Origin: GCA-001856825 sp038729485 | Lineage (GTDB): Archaea > Thermoplasmatota > Thermoplasmata > Thermoplasmatales > GCA-001856825 | DNA: 64,000 nucleotides | Assembly (NCBI GenBank): GCA_038729485.1 | Contig: JAVYRX010000002.1 | Coordinates: 62,001-126,000 of the forward strand | Direction: 5' to 3' | Shown here: one piece after another, positions 34,340 to 43,104 of the stretch | Position numbering within the stretch: position 1 is the stretch's first letter | Layout of the letters: every line of letters begins with the position of its first letter | Program-made: the position numbers and the translations under genes | The notes under the pieces: model-generated | Told to the model about the DNA's origin: nothing | Seen by the model: the letters and a program-made list of their open reading frames with translations, nothing else | The model's database searches: none

Positions 34340-35163
34340 AGAGATGCCTTAACCAGCTCATACTTCTCGACGTCCTTCATTTCTGCTACTGGGGTAAGAG
34401 GATCGTGCTCAAATATGAGGAGCCATTTTTCGTCAGCTGCCCTGCTAAGCAATTCCTTCTTCCTCTCGAATGAATCCATTGGGTAAAGATCATATGCCAT
34501 GATATAGGAGGGTTTTATATGAGCGGAGGTCGGTATCAGATCTCCGAAATGGCAAATAGTCTTGTTTCCTACCCTTAGAAACACTATTTGATGACCTTTG
34601 GTGTGCCCTCCGGATTTCACAAGCTCTACACCCGGAAAGATCTCTTCGTCCCCGTTGACGAGTTCAATATTTCCATCTAGATTCTTGAAATTCAGGTAGT
34701 TGTAGTTCGGCTTCGTTTTCTCATTCGGGTTAAGTATCTCGTCCATCGTATCCCTTTGCATATAATATTTCGCGCGGGGAAAGGACGGCACTATTTCCCC
34801 CTGATGATACATCGTCGACCAACCAGTGTGGTCTAGGTGGCCGTGCGTTATTATGACGTGCGTAACGTCATCCCTGTTTATGCCGAGCCTCCCGAGATCC
34901 TCGATAAGGTTTCTCTCCCTTCTGATTTCGTATATGTTCAGCATTTTGCTGTCGAATTTATCTCCCATGCCAAGATCAACTAGAGCTACGTAATTCCCGT
35001 GCCTAACGACAAGCACGTTTGTTGCCAGAGTTATCCTGTTCCTGTCGTCTGCCTTGAAGAATTTCTCCCAGACAGGCTTGGGAACAACGCCGAACATAGC
35101 CCCACCGTCAAGCTTGAAGGTTCCGTCGCTGGCAAGATCAACCCTATAATCATTAAGTTGCAT
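34336..35163 (-). CDS. Metallo-beta-lactamase-fold hydrolase
   Basis: A 275-residue MBL-fold protein with the metal motif THGHLDHTGW (H107, H109, D111, H112), a downstream SGGHTKGHQIV histidine and the HFGDLIP aspartate, so a two-metal site looks complete. The layout resembles the lactonase-like (AttM/AiiA) branch. The true substrate cannot be told from sequence. It converges with the acyl-CoA dehydrogenase gene with a four-base overlap. Confidence 0.86.
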   Translation of the reverse strand: MQLNDYRVDLASDGTFKLDGGAMFGVVPKPVWEKFFKADDRNRITLATNVLVVRHGNYVALVDLGMGDKFDSKMLNIYEIRRERNLIEDLGRLGINRDDVTHVIITHGHLDHTGWSTMYHQGEIVPSFPRAKYYMQRDTMDEILNPNEKTKPNYNYLNFKNLDGNIELVNGDEEIFPGVELVKSGGHTKGHQIVFLRVGNKTICHFGDLIPTSAHIKPSYIMAYDLYPMDSFERKKELLSRAADEKWLLIFEHDPLTPVAEMKDVEKYELVKASL

Positions 35164-35198
35164 TATTTTGTTATTAAAAATCCATATTTATGCATATC

Positions 35199-36122
35199 CT
35201 AGCCTATAAGACGAGAAAATTCGTCATGAGAAGATACCCTTCTGCCATTGACAGTAACGTCCCTCCCTTTGCACCGTATCTCAGCGAATTGCCATGAATT
35301 TGCAGTTGCAATGTCTTCGAATTCCTTTTTGTATTCTCTGTCTACGGAAACAACGATCGAACCAGACGAGCTCGAAGAGAGTTTGATGGCCCTTCTCCCC
35401 GGCCTTTCATCAACGATCAGGGGCCTAGTCGCGGAATAATTCACGTCAAACCCCCGACGGTTAAGGATAGAAATCTCTTCCAATCCCCTAATTAACCCGC
35501 CCTCAGAAAGATCATGGACGTAGTGAATATCCTTTTTATAGGAAGAAAAGAGTCTCACGTATTTTTCTATGGAAAGGTCTTCGAGGTCAAATGCACGTTT
35601 TCCAGGCTTCATTCTTTCGAGGAAGAATTCCATCTCTGCGCCGATCCTTCCGACCACGTAAAAAGCATCCTCCTTTGTCATTCGTTTGTAACTGAATATA
35701 GGTCTCTGAAAGCCAACCAACGCCAGAGAACCCGCCACGCCTGATATGGTATTCTCGTAATTTCCAGTGTGTCCAGATGCGACCTTTATGTTTCTATGTT
35801 CCAACTCCAGGAGAAGAAAATCCACATAATTCCAGTAATCATCCCCAGCATCTGCCGGTTTCTCTATGTCAATCATAGCAATCTTCGGCTCCCTCCCTGA
35901 AGTCAGAAAATCGTTCATTGGAAAAATGAGTGAAAGCATTGCATTTTCGATGGACGTAAGAAATGGGTAATAAACCATCGGCTCTATTTTAAATATTAGA
36001 GTCCTTCCTCCAAAATTTCCAAATGAGAAGTCCGAGCCTATTACATTGGACTCGAGCATCGCACTTCTGTGATTGGTTATAATTTTGCTTAGCCTCTCCA
36101 AATCTACCTTGCCGAATCCCAT
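35199..36122 (-). CDS. PurM/AIR-synthase-like protein
   Basis: A 307-residue protein with the two-domain ATP-binding PurM fold shared by AIR synthase, ThiL, HypE and SelD. VASGHTGNYENTISG and SEGGLIRGLEEIS are the conserved loops. No purine or thiamine genes are adjacent. Archaeal AIR-synthase-related proteins of this size have no settled role. It is divergent from the queG-like gene over a 45-bp shared promoter. Confidence 0.78.
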   Translation of the reverse strand: MGFGKVDLERLSKIITNHRSAMLESNVIGSDFSFGNFGGRTLIFKIEPMVYYPFLTSIENAMLSLIFPMNDFLTSGREPKIAMIDIEKPADAGDDYWNYVDFLLLELEHRNIKVASGHTGNYENTISGVAGSLALVGFQRPIFSYKRMTKEDAFYVVGRIGAEMEFFLERMKPGKRAFDLEDLSIEKYVRLFSSYKKDIHYVHDLSEGGLIRGLEEISILNRRGFDVNYSATRPLIVDERPGRRAIKLSSSSSGSIVVSVDREYKKEFEDIATANSWQFAEIRCKGRDVTVNGRRVSSHDEFSRLIG

Positions 36123-36136
36123 CTTCCCGAAGCTTA

Positions 36137-36158
36137 GTTTTAATAGAATTTAAATATT
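36137..36158. promoter_or_regulatory. Back-to-back TATA-like elements of a divergent promoter
   Basis: GTTTTAATAG (36137-36146) lies about 26 bp before ATG 36168 on the plus strand. AATATTTAAATT read on the minus strand (36147-36158) lies about 30 bp before ATG 36122. Two promoters are packed into 45 bp. Confidence 0.5.
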
Positions 36159-36167
36159 ATGCGATAG

Positions 36168-37151
36168 ATGATTACTAGACTCGGTCCCGCAGGAAGGGGT
36201 ACTGCGGTATCATCTGTAAGGGTTGGGTTATCTGACATCAGCAAGCTTGAGCATTGGATAGCTCTCGAGCTAAATGCAGAAATGTCCTACATTTCAAGAA
36301 TGGATAGATTGATGAAAATTCAGGACACATCTCTCCTTATGAGGGGTGCCAAGTCCATCCTGATTTTTCTTGTAAAGTATGGACGGGGAAAGGAGCCACC
36401 CACCGGTTATGGAAAGATTGCTTCCTATGCCCTATACAGCGATTATCATGATACAATAAAAGATCAAATAACGAAATTCGTAACTGAAAACGGCCTCTAC
36501 GTTGACATGTTCAGAGTGTACGTCGATACGGGACCTGTAGAAGAGCGGGGGATTGGTTCACAGGCAGGACTTGGATGGATTGGAAGAAATTCCATGTTGA
36601 TCAACAGAGAGCTAGGTTCGTTTACATTTATTGGAACCGCCGTCACGGACGTCGTGATAGATTCCCAAACATTCCCCCAGGCAGATCTTTGCGGGAGATG
36701 CACAAGATGCATAGACAGCTGCCCCACACACGCGATAAGGAGCGACAGAACCGTTGATTCCAATCTGTGCATTTCCTATCACACTATTGAAAATAGGGGT
36801 GTCATACCGAAAGGGGTTGCAGCAAAGATGGACAACATGATTTTCGGATGTGACATTTGCAACGATGTGTGTCCTTGGAATTTTTCAAAGGAAGGAGTAA
36901 GATCTGATTGGATAGAGGACAGGGATTTCCTCACAGCAATGAAACTCGAAGATTTGGCCTACGTAGACAAGGAAAGCTTCAATGATAAATTTAAATCAGC
37001 TGCATTGAAAAGAGCCGGTGACGCTGGACTTGCCAGGAATGCAACCGTTGCTCTCTTCAACTCAGGAAGGGAAGACATAGTCAGAGATGTCGCAATGAAC
37101 TTCGACGACGTTAGGGGTTCTCAGGCCCGTGCACTCCTTGGATCCAAATAG
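36168..37151 (+). CDS. QueG-like epoxyqueuosine reductase (cobalamin and Fe-S protein)
   Basis: A 327-residue protein with the QueG arrangement: catalytic-acid region RVYVDTGPVEER (D120), GLGWIGRNSMLI, ferredoxin clusters CGRCTRCIDSC (C175, C178, C181, C185) and CDICNDVCPWN (C228, C231, C235) with C201 as the eighth ligand, and a C-terminal HEAT-like repeat. In bacteria QueG makes queuosine in tRNA using cobalamin. Archaea make archaeosine instead, so the substrate here may differ. The genome is B12-dependent (class II reductase), which fits the cofactor. Confidence 0.85.
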   Translation: MITRLGPAGRGTAVSSVRVGLSDISKLEHWIALELNAEMSYISRMDRLMKIQDTSLLMRGAKSILIFLVKYGRGKEPPTGYGKIASYALYSDYHDTIKDQITKFVTENGLYVDMFRVYVDTGPVEERGIGSQAGLGWIGRNSMLINRELGSFTFIGTAVTDVVIDSQTFPQADLCGRCTRCIDSCPTHAIRSDRTVDSNLCISYHTIENRGVIPKGVAAKMDNMIFGCDICNDVCPWNFSKEGVRSDWIEDRDFLTAMKLEDLAYVDKESFNDKFKSAALKRAGDAGLARNATVALFNSGREDIVRDVAMNFDDVRGSQARALLGSK

Positions 37152-37192
37152 CACTACCTACAAGTAGATATAATCAATTAAGTTATGGAACT

Positions 37193-37519
37193 ATGTATAG
37201 CAGAAAGGTTATTGTCACAAATATCTCCTCGTATAACGATCAGAATTCTAGGACAAGGGGTAGAGAGATTTATCTGGACGAGTATGAAGAAGAAAAAGGA
37301 GGAAACGTGCAAACGTTCACGTTCGGCCCTGATTTCATAAATGAATTGATGAAGGGCATATCGCAGGGCATGGGGATTCAGACAAAGCCATCCCAGAAAA
37401 TAGTTCTTAGACTTACGGATGAGGAGTACGAATCTTTGGGAATAAAATTTGAGGTTAATGATATATATTCCCTCACCTTTGACGATGGAAAAATTGAGTT
37501 CAGGAGAGAGGGCATATAG
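37193..37519 (+). CDS. Hypothetical protein, 108 residues
   Basis: A soluble mixed alpha/beta protein with an arginine- and glutamate-rich middle and a C-terminal domain (KIVLRLTDEEYESLGIKFEVNDIYSLTFDDGKIEFR) reminiscent of beta-strand subunits such as arcadin-1-like proteins; that resemblance is weak. The start ATG 37193 follows queG by 41 bp. I do not recognise the function. Confidence 0.6.
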   Translation: MYSRKVIVTNISSYNDQNSRTRGREIYLDEYEEEKGGNVQTFTFGPDFINELMKGISQGMGIQTKPSQKIVLRLTDEEYESLGIKFEVNDIYSLTFDDGKIEFRREGI

Positions 37520-37557
37520 ATTATGGATTTAGCTTTGTTATGGCTTAGTACAAAATG

Positions 37558-37566
37558 TTTTAATAT
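37558..37566 (+). promoter_or_regulatory. TATA-like box for the TPR gene
   Basis: TTTTAATAT is centred 26 bp before ATG 37588, supporting that start over the TTG at 37582. Confidence 0.5.
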
Positions 37567-37587
37567 CAAATTTTTCATAATTTGCCA

Positions 37588-38136
37588 ATGAAAGATGAAG
37601 ACCTGAATAAGCTGGCCACCGCACTTAATCCCGAACGGCTAGAGAAGGTCCTGGAAAGGGACAGGGAGGAACTGGAGCTCGAGAAGATCACAGATGAGAT
37701 CCTAGGCAGTGGAAGAAAGCAAGGCAATTCTTCCAAAAAAGAAAGGAAAGAGATGGCGAAGAAAATATCCAGGAAGTACTACGAGATTGGCAACAAACTG
37801 GTTGAAGATGCGCAGTACTCCGAAGCGGTGGATATTTATACCAAATCAATAAACATACTCAAAAGGGTCAACAACAGGAAGGCGGTAGATTCATACTTTA
37901 ATAGAGCTATTACGCTTGCGATGATGGGATATCCCAAGATGGCCCTGGATGATCTTAATGTGATTACTAGGACTGGGACTCCGAAGGCAGACATATTCTT
38001 TGTAAAGGGACAGATATTCGAAAGCGCCGGAAAATACAAGCTGGCAGAAAGGATGTACGAAAAGTGCCTGACCATTGACCCGGATTTCCACCGTGCATCC
38101 TACAGCCTTGAGAGGCTCAGGGCCTCGAGAAAATGA
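37588..38136 (+). CDS. Tetratricopeptide-repeat protein
   Basis: A 182-residue protein with a charged N-terminal helix region (residues 1 to 55) and about three TPR units (YYEIGNKLVEDAQYSEAVDIYTKSI, SYFNRAITLAMMGYPKMALDDL, FFVKGQIFESAGKYKLAERMY in sequence). TPRs bind other proteins; partner unknown. Its own TATA-like box makes it a separate unit. Confidence 0.8.
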   Translation: MKDEDLNKLATALNPERLEKVLERDREELELEKITDEILGSGRKQGNSSKKERKEMAKKISRKYYEIGNKLVEDAQYSEAVDIYTKSINILKRVNNRKAVDSYFNRAITLAMMGYPKMALDDLNVITRTGTPKADIFFVKGQIFESAGKYKLAERMYEKCLTIDPDFHRASYSLERLRASRK

Positions 38137-38245
38137 TCTGAGCTCTAACCTAATATGAGAAGAAAATTCATTTTCAAATGGAAAAGAGCTTCCGTATCCT
38201 AGGGCGCTTTCTCTGGGATCGATAACGAGACTGCTCATTGAAATT

Positions 38246-39448
38246 TCAATAGTTTGCCATTTCATCCACTCTCATTATTTCCCTCATTACGGAGGTAGCA
38301 TACGCCCCTGGAGGAAGACTGAAAGTCACTCTGCCGTCGGAACACTCCAAATCCGATACTCGTAGAAATATATTCCTCCTTTCACCGGGGGAACTGAGGC
38401 CAAACGGAAGCTTGAAATCCACGGGTGTCACACCCTCTTCTTGCAAAATCCTCGTTTCAATTTCACCCATCATTCCTGAAGAAAACTCCGAATTGTAACC
38501 CAGAACTATACCCGTTGGGGATCCTAACCCAAGATTGAAAGCTTCCCTGAATTTTCCTATATTTATGCCGTTTACTTTTATCAGTTCCCCCTCAGTCCTG
38601 AAAACGTCCCCCACTTCCACGCCCTTCGTCAATTTTATCCTTTGGCTTGCCACTTTGTTAAATAAATAACCCTGGTAACCGTGAATGAACATGGAGACGA
38701 GGTTCTGAGGGAGCTGCTTTATTGCCCCGATATAGTTGCCACTGTTCTCCTTGAGAAATTTGAGCAGCTTTATTTCCAGATCAAGAGAGCTTGGAAATTC
38801 TGATAGCGCTCTTTCTATGTCCATTGTTTGATAGAAATCATTTCTAATTGAGGAAAACCTGTCATCACCGGGAAACCCAACGAAAAGTCTCACTGCCTCC
38901 TCGTAATTTCTTCTCACTATCTCCCTTCCGACTAAATGCGTCACGGGTCTAAGCGGTCCAAATCTTTGCGGTCCATAGAAGTTTGGAACTAAACCTGATC
39001 TTTTGATTTCAAGACAATTGTTCTGCAGAATGTTCTTGTCGCAGTCCCTTACGACAATTGCGAATTTATTGCTCGAATGGGAACCTAGCGTCAGTGGCTC
39101 ATCAAGATAAAAATGCTCCAAAACTGTGAAATCGTTGAGATGTATCTCTTTATATCTGACGCCAGGTATTGAGAAGTATTGGATCTTTACGCTTCTTTTA
39201 TCCTTTGTTCCTGAAAAATATACCCTATTTACAGAAACGTGGTATATCCTTGCAAGGAACCTTACCAGCCTATTGTGTTCCCAATTCTTTACCTGAACCT
39301 TTAGTACCAGGACCTTCCCTTCCGGTTTCTTTTCTATTGCACCGAAAACCTCCTCCACCATGAAGTCCTCCGGTGATGCCCTCAGCTTTCCGCCAGATGG
39401 GTTCAGCTCATGATAAAAGCCCGCAATGCCGATCGTAGAAAATTCCAT
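38246..39448 (-). CDS. truD: tRNA pseudouridine synthase D
   Basis: A 400-residue TruD protein, which makes pseudouridine 13 in tRNA. FSGTKDKRSVKIQYFSI carries the catalytic aspartate D83, and the N-terminal SPEDFMVEE and the NFYGPQRFGPLRPVTHLVGREI block confirm the family. Archaeal length is normal. It is divergent from the membrane protein at 39498. Confidence 0.95.
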   Translation of the reverse strand: MEFSTIGIAGFYHELNPSGGKLRASPEDFMVEEVFGAIEKKPEGKVLVLKVQVKNWEHNRLVRFLARIYHVSVNRVYFSGTKDKRSVKIQYFSIPGVRYKEIHLNDFTVLEHFYLDEPLTLGSHSSNKFAIVVRDCDKNILQNNCLEIKRSGLVPNFYGPQRFGPLRPVTHLVGREIVRRNYEEAVRLFVGFPGDDRFSSIRNDFYQTMDIERALSEFPSSLDLEIKLLKFLKENSGNYIGAIKQLPQNLVSMFIHGYQGYLFNKVASQRIKLTKGVEVGDVFRTEGELIKVNGINIGKFREAFNLGLGSPTGIVLGYNSEFSSGMMGEIETRILQEEGVTPVDFKLPFGLSSPGERRNIFLRVSDLECSDGRVTFSLPPGAYATSVMREIMRVDEMANY

Positions 39449-39497
39449 CTCTCCTGTTAACGCTATATTAATTAACTAATTTATTCTACCCTATCAA

Positions 39498-40277
39498 ATG
39501 TGGGATGGCCTTAAAGGTAATAGAAGAAGGAATGGTATCTACGGTACTCTAATTGGTATCGTGGTAGGTTCAATCCTTTTATATCTATCATTCTATATCT
39601 CTTTCCTTTATCTTCTCATACCAGTAATTATACTTGTTATATTCCATTATACAAAACTATGGAGATTCTCGGACAGAACATTCTATGGATTTATCACAAT
39701 AGTGGTTGCGTTTTTCATCGCAATCGCCGGCATCTCCACCTCGATAACAGGGGCTCCGCACGAATCAACTCTCGTTGTTTCCCAATCCACCACAAATTAC
39801 GACGTACATTTTTCGTATCAAAATGTGAACGGGAACTATATTTTCAATTTCACTCTCCCATTGAAGAATGTTACAAACAGCTCTTCGGTTGCACTTTTAG
39901 ATCTGTTTACCAATAAGACGATTCTCACAAATAACGCTACCTTGTCTACCAATGAGAGTTCCCATTATTACTCCTGGAACGTTGGTCAGCTATCGCCAAG
40001 AGCCTACGTCGTCGTAATCAAATTCAACGTGCTTCAGAACAACACATCGCTGGGAAAACAGGCTGAATTTCTTGGCCCAGTACTTGTTTCTTCCGCAGCA
40101 GTAATACTGTTTCTCTCTGAAAGCCTCATTTTGACGTACCTCCTAGTAACGTTCCTATTCTTTCTTGCCTTCGCATTTTTTGCCAGAGCGATCACCACGT
40201 CCAGGCAGAGAAAAGAAATGGCAGGAGGAAGAAGACCTCCTTCCAGCGAGATAGAGGAAATCCAGAAAAAAAATTAG
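39498..40277 (+). CDS. Membrane protein with extracellular sequon-rich domain, unknown function
   Basis: A 259-residue protein with two to three N-terminal TM segments (about residues 15 to 52 and 62 to 80), an external domain (85 to 185) holding at least six N-x-S/T sequons (NFT, NVT, NSS, NKT, NAT, NES), two C-terminal TM segments (about 192 to 235) and a basic cytosolic tail. The sequon density suggests a heavily N-glycosylated surface protein. It converges with the peroxiredoxin gene. I do not recognise a family. Confidence 0.7.
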   Translation: MWDGLKGNRRRNGIYGTLIGIVVGSILLYLSFYISFLYLLIPVIILVIFHYTKLWRFSDRTFYGFITIVVAFFIAIAGISTSITGAPHESTLVVSQSTTNYDVHFSYQNVNGNYIFNFTLPLKNVTNSSSVALLDLFTNKTILTNNATLSTNESSHYYSWNVGQLSPRAYVVVIKFNVLQNNTSLGKQAEFLGPVLVSSAAVILFLSESLILTYLLVTFLFFLAFAFFARAITTSRQRKEMAGGRRPPSSEIEEIQKKN

Positions 40278-40726
40278 GCCAAAAGTCCGAGCTCCGTGAC
40301 CTTGCTTAGAACTTCCTTAGCATGATTTTTTGGACTGACCTTTGGGAACTTGAATGCCACTTTACCGTCCTTTCCGATAATGAATGTGACCCTTTTGGCA
40401 GATGTTTCCCCGAGAACTCCGTATTTGCTTGCTATCTCCTTCGAATGGTCCGGAACGAGAAGAAAAGGAAGAGCATATTTTTCTGCAAACCTCTTGTGTG
40501 AATTCTCAGAATCCACGCTAATGCCGAAAACTTCGATCCCCTTGGACTTGAAATCTGGATAGCTGTCTCTAAATTCGCAGGCCTCTGTAGTGCATCCCGG
40601 AGTAAAATCCTTGGGGTAAAAGTAAATGACCACTACCTTCCCCCTGTAGTCCGAAAGTTTTTTCCTTCCATTAAACCCCGGAACATCGAAATCTGGAGCT
40701 GCATCCCCTTCCCTTATTTCTGTCAT
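40274..40726 (-). CDS. bcp: Bcp/PrxQ-type peroxiredoxin
   Basis: A 150-residue thiol peroxidase. FTPGCTTEACEF contains the peroxidatic C45 and a resolving C50 five residues later, the usual PrxQ pattern. It removes hydrogen peroxide and organic peroxides in the cytoplasm. Confidence 0.94.
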   Translation of the reverse strand: MTEIREGDAAPDFDVPGFNGRKKLSDYRGKVVVIYFYPKDFTPGCTTEACEFRDSYPDFKSKGIEVFGISVDSENSHKRFAEKYALPFLLVPDHSKEIASKYGVLGETSAKRVTFIIGKDGKVAFKFPKVSPKNHAKEVLSKVTELGLLA

Positions 40727-41068
40727 ATTTATTTAATTGCGCTAAACTTAAAAACTTTTCTTAGCATTTCACAACTCCAGCCTCTATGAGACATCCATAT
40801 TTAAAAATTGAAGACCGACGATGCCTTCCCATTATTGTGATTAGTGCACGTTTCTGACGATGATTCAAGCACAAACGTTTCCAGACTAATGCTAGAAACA
40901 TGCTTAAAAAATCCTTTTTTGAGTGTTTCAAGTGATTTTCATAGAAGGACCGTCCTTCCCTTCCTTGAAGATCACAACGTAAAGTAGTTTTGATGCGTAT
41001 CGGAGCGAAGGCTTTTTTACCTCCCCCGCTGAGACCCTACATGAAAGGCCCTGCCGGGAACGGCCTGC
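40727..41068. other. 342-bp gap without a protein gene
   Basis: It lies upstream of bcp and at the 3' end of the aldolase/SDR gene. It contains a 13-bp palindrome AAGGACCGTCCTT (40945-40957) and a GC-rich hairpin at its right edge. I see no tRNA or coding frame. Confidence 0.5.
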
Positions 41069-41070
41069 CT
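41046..41070 (-). terminator. GC-rich hairpin at the 3' end of the aldolase/SDR gene
   Basis: AGGC...GCCT encloses GCCG GGAA CGGC on the plus strand, with the mirror structure on the minus strand at the stop codon of the gene ending at 41069. It could protect or end the transcript; archaeal terminators usually rely on T-runs, and none follows closely. Confidence 0.3.
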
Positions 41071-43033
41071 ACTTTATTCCACCATCAACCGGTATCATCG
41101 TTCCAGTTGTTGCTCCGAAGATTGAATCCTTGATAAGCTCAATGGCAATATTGGCAACGTGTTCAGGAAGCACCTCTACTCTAAGCAGGTTGCCCCTCTT
41201 GTAATCTTCGACTGACATCCCTTTCGCCTTCGCCCTATTTTCCAATACGCCGTCTTCCCATATCTTTGATTCTCTGAAAACCTTGTCTGGATTCAATACG
41301 TTGCTTCTTATGCCGTATTTCCCGCCTTCTAGTGCAACGTACCTTGACAGCTGAGCTACGAAGGCTTTGGAAGAACCGTACGCCATCATGCCCTCGCCAG
41401 GGTTCGTTACGTTCTTTGTGGCGTTGAATATGAAAACGCCGCCCACTCCCTGTACTTTCATTATTTTAAATGCTTCCCTCGTGATCAAAAACGTTCCTAT
41501 GGAGTTGATTTCCACATGCTTTCTAAGACTTTCCAGAGAAGTTTCGTCTATTGGCGAGGGTTTGAGATAACCTGCATTGTTGAATATGACGTCAACGCCT
41601 CCGTATTTTTTTACTATTTCTGCAAACGCATTTTTGACTTCTCCCTCTCTGGATATGTCAAAAACAAGAGGCAGGCTTTCGCCATCAACGTTCCTTGAGA
41701 CCTCTACTATATCCTTATCAATGTCACAGCCCACGGCAACCATCCCCTCTTCCGCGAATCTTCTCAAGGAAACTTTGCCGATACCTGAAGCGGCGCCCGT
41801 CACCACAGCGACATATCCATCTAAAGGCTTCCTTGGATGCTTTTTAAGTTTGGCTTCCTGTGGGGGCCAGTACTCCATCTCAAACGATTCCCTCTCTGAT
41901 ACAAATCTGTTCCTCCCAATCGCAGAAGCTGCGGATGCTACCCTGAAGGAATGCATCGCGAAATCCATGGTTATCTTCGATTCCCTCGGGGTTTCAGCCG
42001 CCGTAACTACCCCGTAGCCTCTAATGACTATGACGTTAGGGCTTGGGTCGTGCATCCTGTACCTCCTTCCTACGTTTTTATCAAAGTCTTTCGTATATTT
42101 CTCCATATATTCCTCAATGCGCTCCTTAGCTTCGTCAATTGAAGCCAAGTAAAGATAATCCTTCTTCGTTCTTACGAGCATATCAGGCGTTGCTGGACCT
42201 AGTGATTGCAATGCATTGGCTAGATCCGTCAGAGAATATCCGACGGCCTCTGGCTCATTGTTCCATGTAAGTATCTTCTTGTTTTGTTTTGATAAGATGC
42301 CTCTAAGATACGGAAGAAATTCGATGAACTTCCCTAATTCTCTTTCATCGGCTTCGGCTGGCTTTATACCACTCCACCTAGACCTTACCGCAGATTCTGC
42401 CTTCCTTACCAAGTTTACGTGTTTTCTGTAGCTTTCCTCAGCACTGTCACCCCAAGTTACAAGACCATGATTCCTCAATATGACGCCGTCATATTCACTG
42501 AAATCATGCCCTCCGATGGTCTCTATAAGCGCCTCGGCAAGCTGGAATCCAGGATGACGGTATGGCAGAACTATGATGCGACCTCCGAATATATCTTTAA
42601 TTTGATCATCCGTTAGGTCTGTATTGGTAACTGCTACTACGTAGTCAGCGTGGGAATGATCTACGTACCTGTAGGGAATGAAAGCGTGCAAGAATGTTTC
42701 AACTGACGGGGCAGATTGGTTTGGATCCAGCATATTCGTTTGGAAGAACATTGTCATGTCATCGTCGTTCACTTCCTTGAGATCCTTTGCTTCAAGCAAG
42801 CCTTCCAGATCAAGAGCTGTGAAACCATCAGCCTCAATTATGGAGAGGTCTGAACCTGAACCTTTAACAAACAGTGCAGTTACCTCCTTGCCCGTAACTG
42901 TAATTACCTTGGATTTCAGGCTCGTATTGCCTCCTCCATGAAGTACGAATTCTGCATTACCTCCAAGAAGCTGAGATGTTCTTATTCTCTCGTCAAGAAG
43001 TGATTTCGTCTCACTTGTTAGTGTGTACAACAT
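41069..43033 (-). CDS. Bifunctional class II aldolase / short-chain dehydrogenase (rhamnulose-1-phosphate aldolase type)
   Basis: A 654-residue fusion. The N-terminal two thirds are a zinc class II aldolase (GGGNTSLKSK, VDHSHADYVVA and RNHGLVTWG motifs), the C-terminal third (from about 405) an SDR with TGAASGIG, NNAG and YGSSK active-site motifs. Family members cleave rhamnulose or fuculose phosphate and oxidise the lactaldehyde formed in one polypeptide. The substrate here is inferred. No sugar kinase or isomerase gene is adjacent. Confidence 0.9.
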   Translation of the reverse strand: MLYTLTSETKSLLDERIRTSQLLGGNAEFVLHGGGNTSLKSKVITVTGKEVTALFVKGSGSDLSIIEADGFTALDLEGLLEAKDLKEVNDDDMTMFFQTNMLDPNQSAPSVETFLHAFIPYRYVDHSHADYVVAVTNTDLTDDQIKDIFGGRIIVLPYRHPGFQLAEALIETIGGHDFSEYDGVILRNHGLVTWGDSAEESYRKHVNLVRKAESAVRSRWSGIKPAEADERELGKFIEFLPYLRGILSKQNKKILTWNNEPEAVGYSLTDLANALQSLGPATPDMLVRTKKDYLYLASIDEAKERIEEYMEKYTKDFDKNVGRRYRMHDPSPNVIVIRGYGVVTAAETPRESKITMDFAMHSFRVASAASAIGRNRFVSERESFEMEYWPPQEAKLKKHPRKPLDGYVAVVTGAASGIGKVSLRRFAEEGMVAVGCDIDKDIVEVSRNVDGESLPLVFDISREGEVKNAFAEIVKKYGGVDVIFNNAGYLKPSPIDETSLESLRKHVEINSIGTFLITREAFKIMKVQGVGGVFIFNATKNVTNPGEGMMAYGSSKAFVAQLSRYVALEGGKYGIRSNVLNPDKVFRESKIWEDGVLENRAKAKGMSVEDYKRGNLLRVEVLPEHVANIAIELIKDSIFGATTGTMIPVDGGIK

Positions 43034-43104
43034 TGCATGTGAATGCCAGGTAATAGAAGAGATTTATCTATTATGGGACAAAAGAATTTATTGAGACCGT
43101 CTAT

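Noticed and set aside
40860..40910. C/D box guide RNA near CGATGATT
   Set aside because: The C box is imperfect and no matching D, C' and D' boxes follow at the usual spacing.
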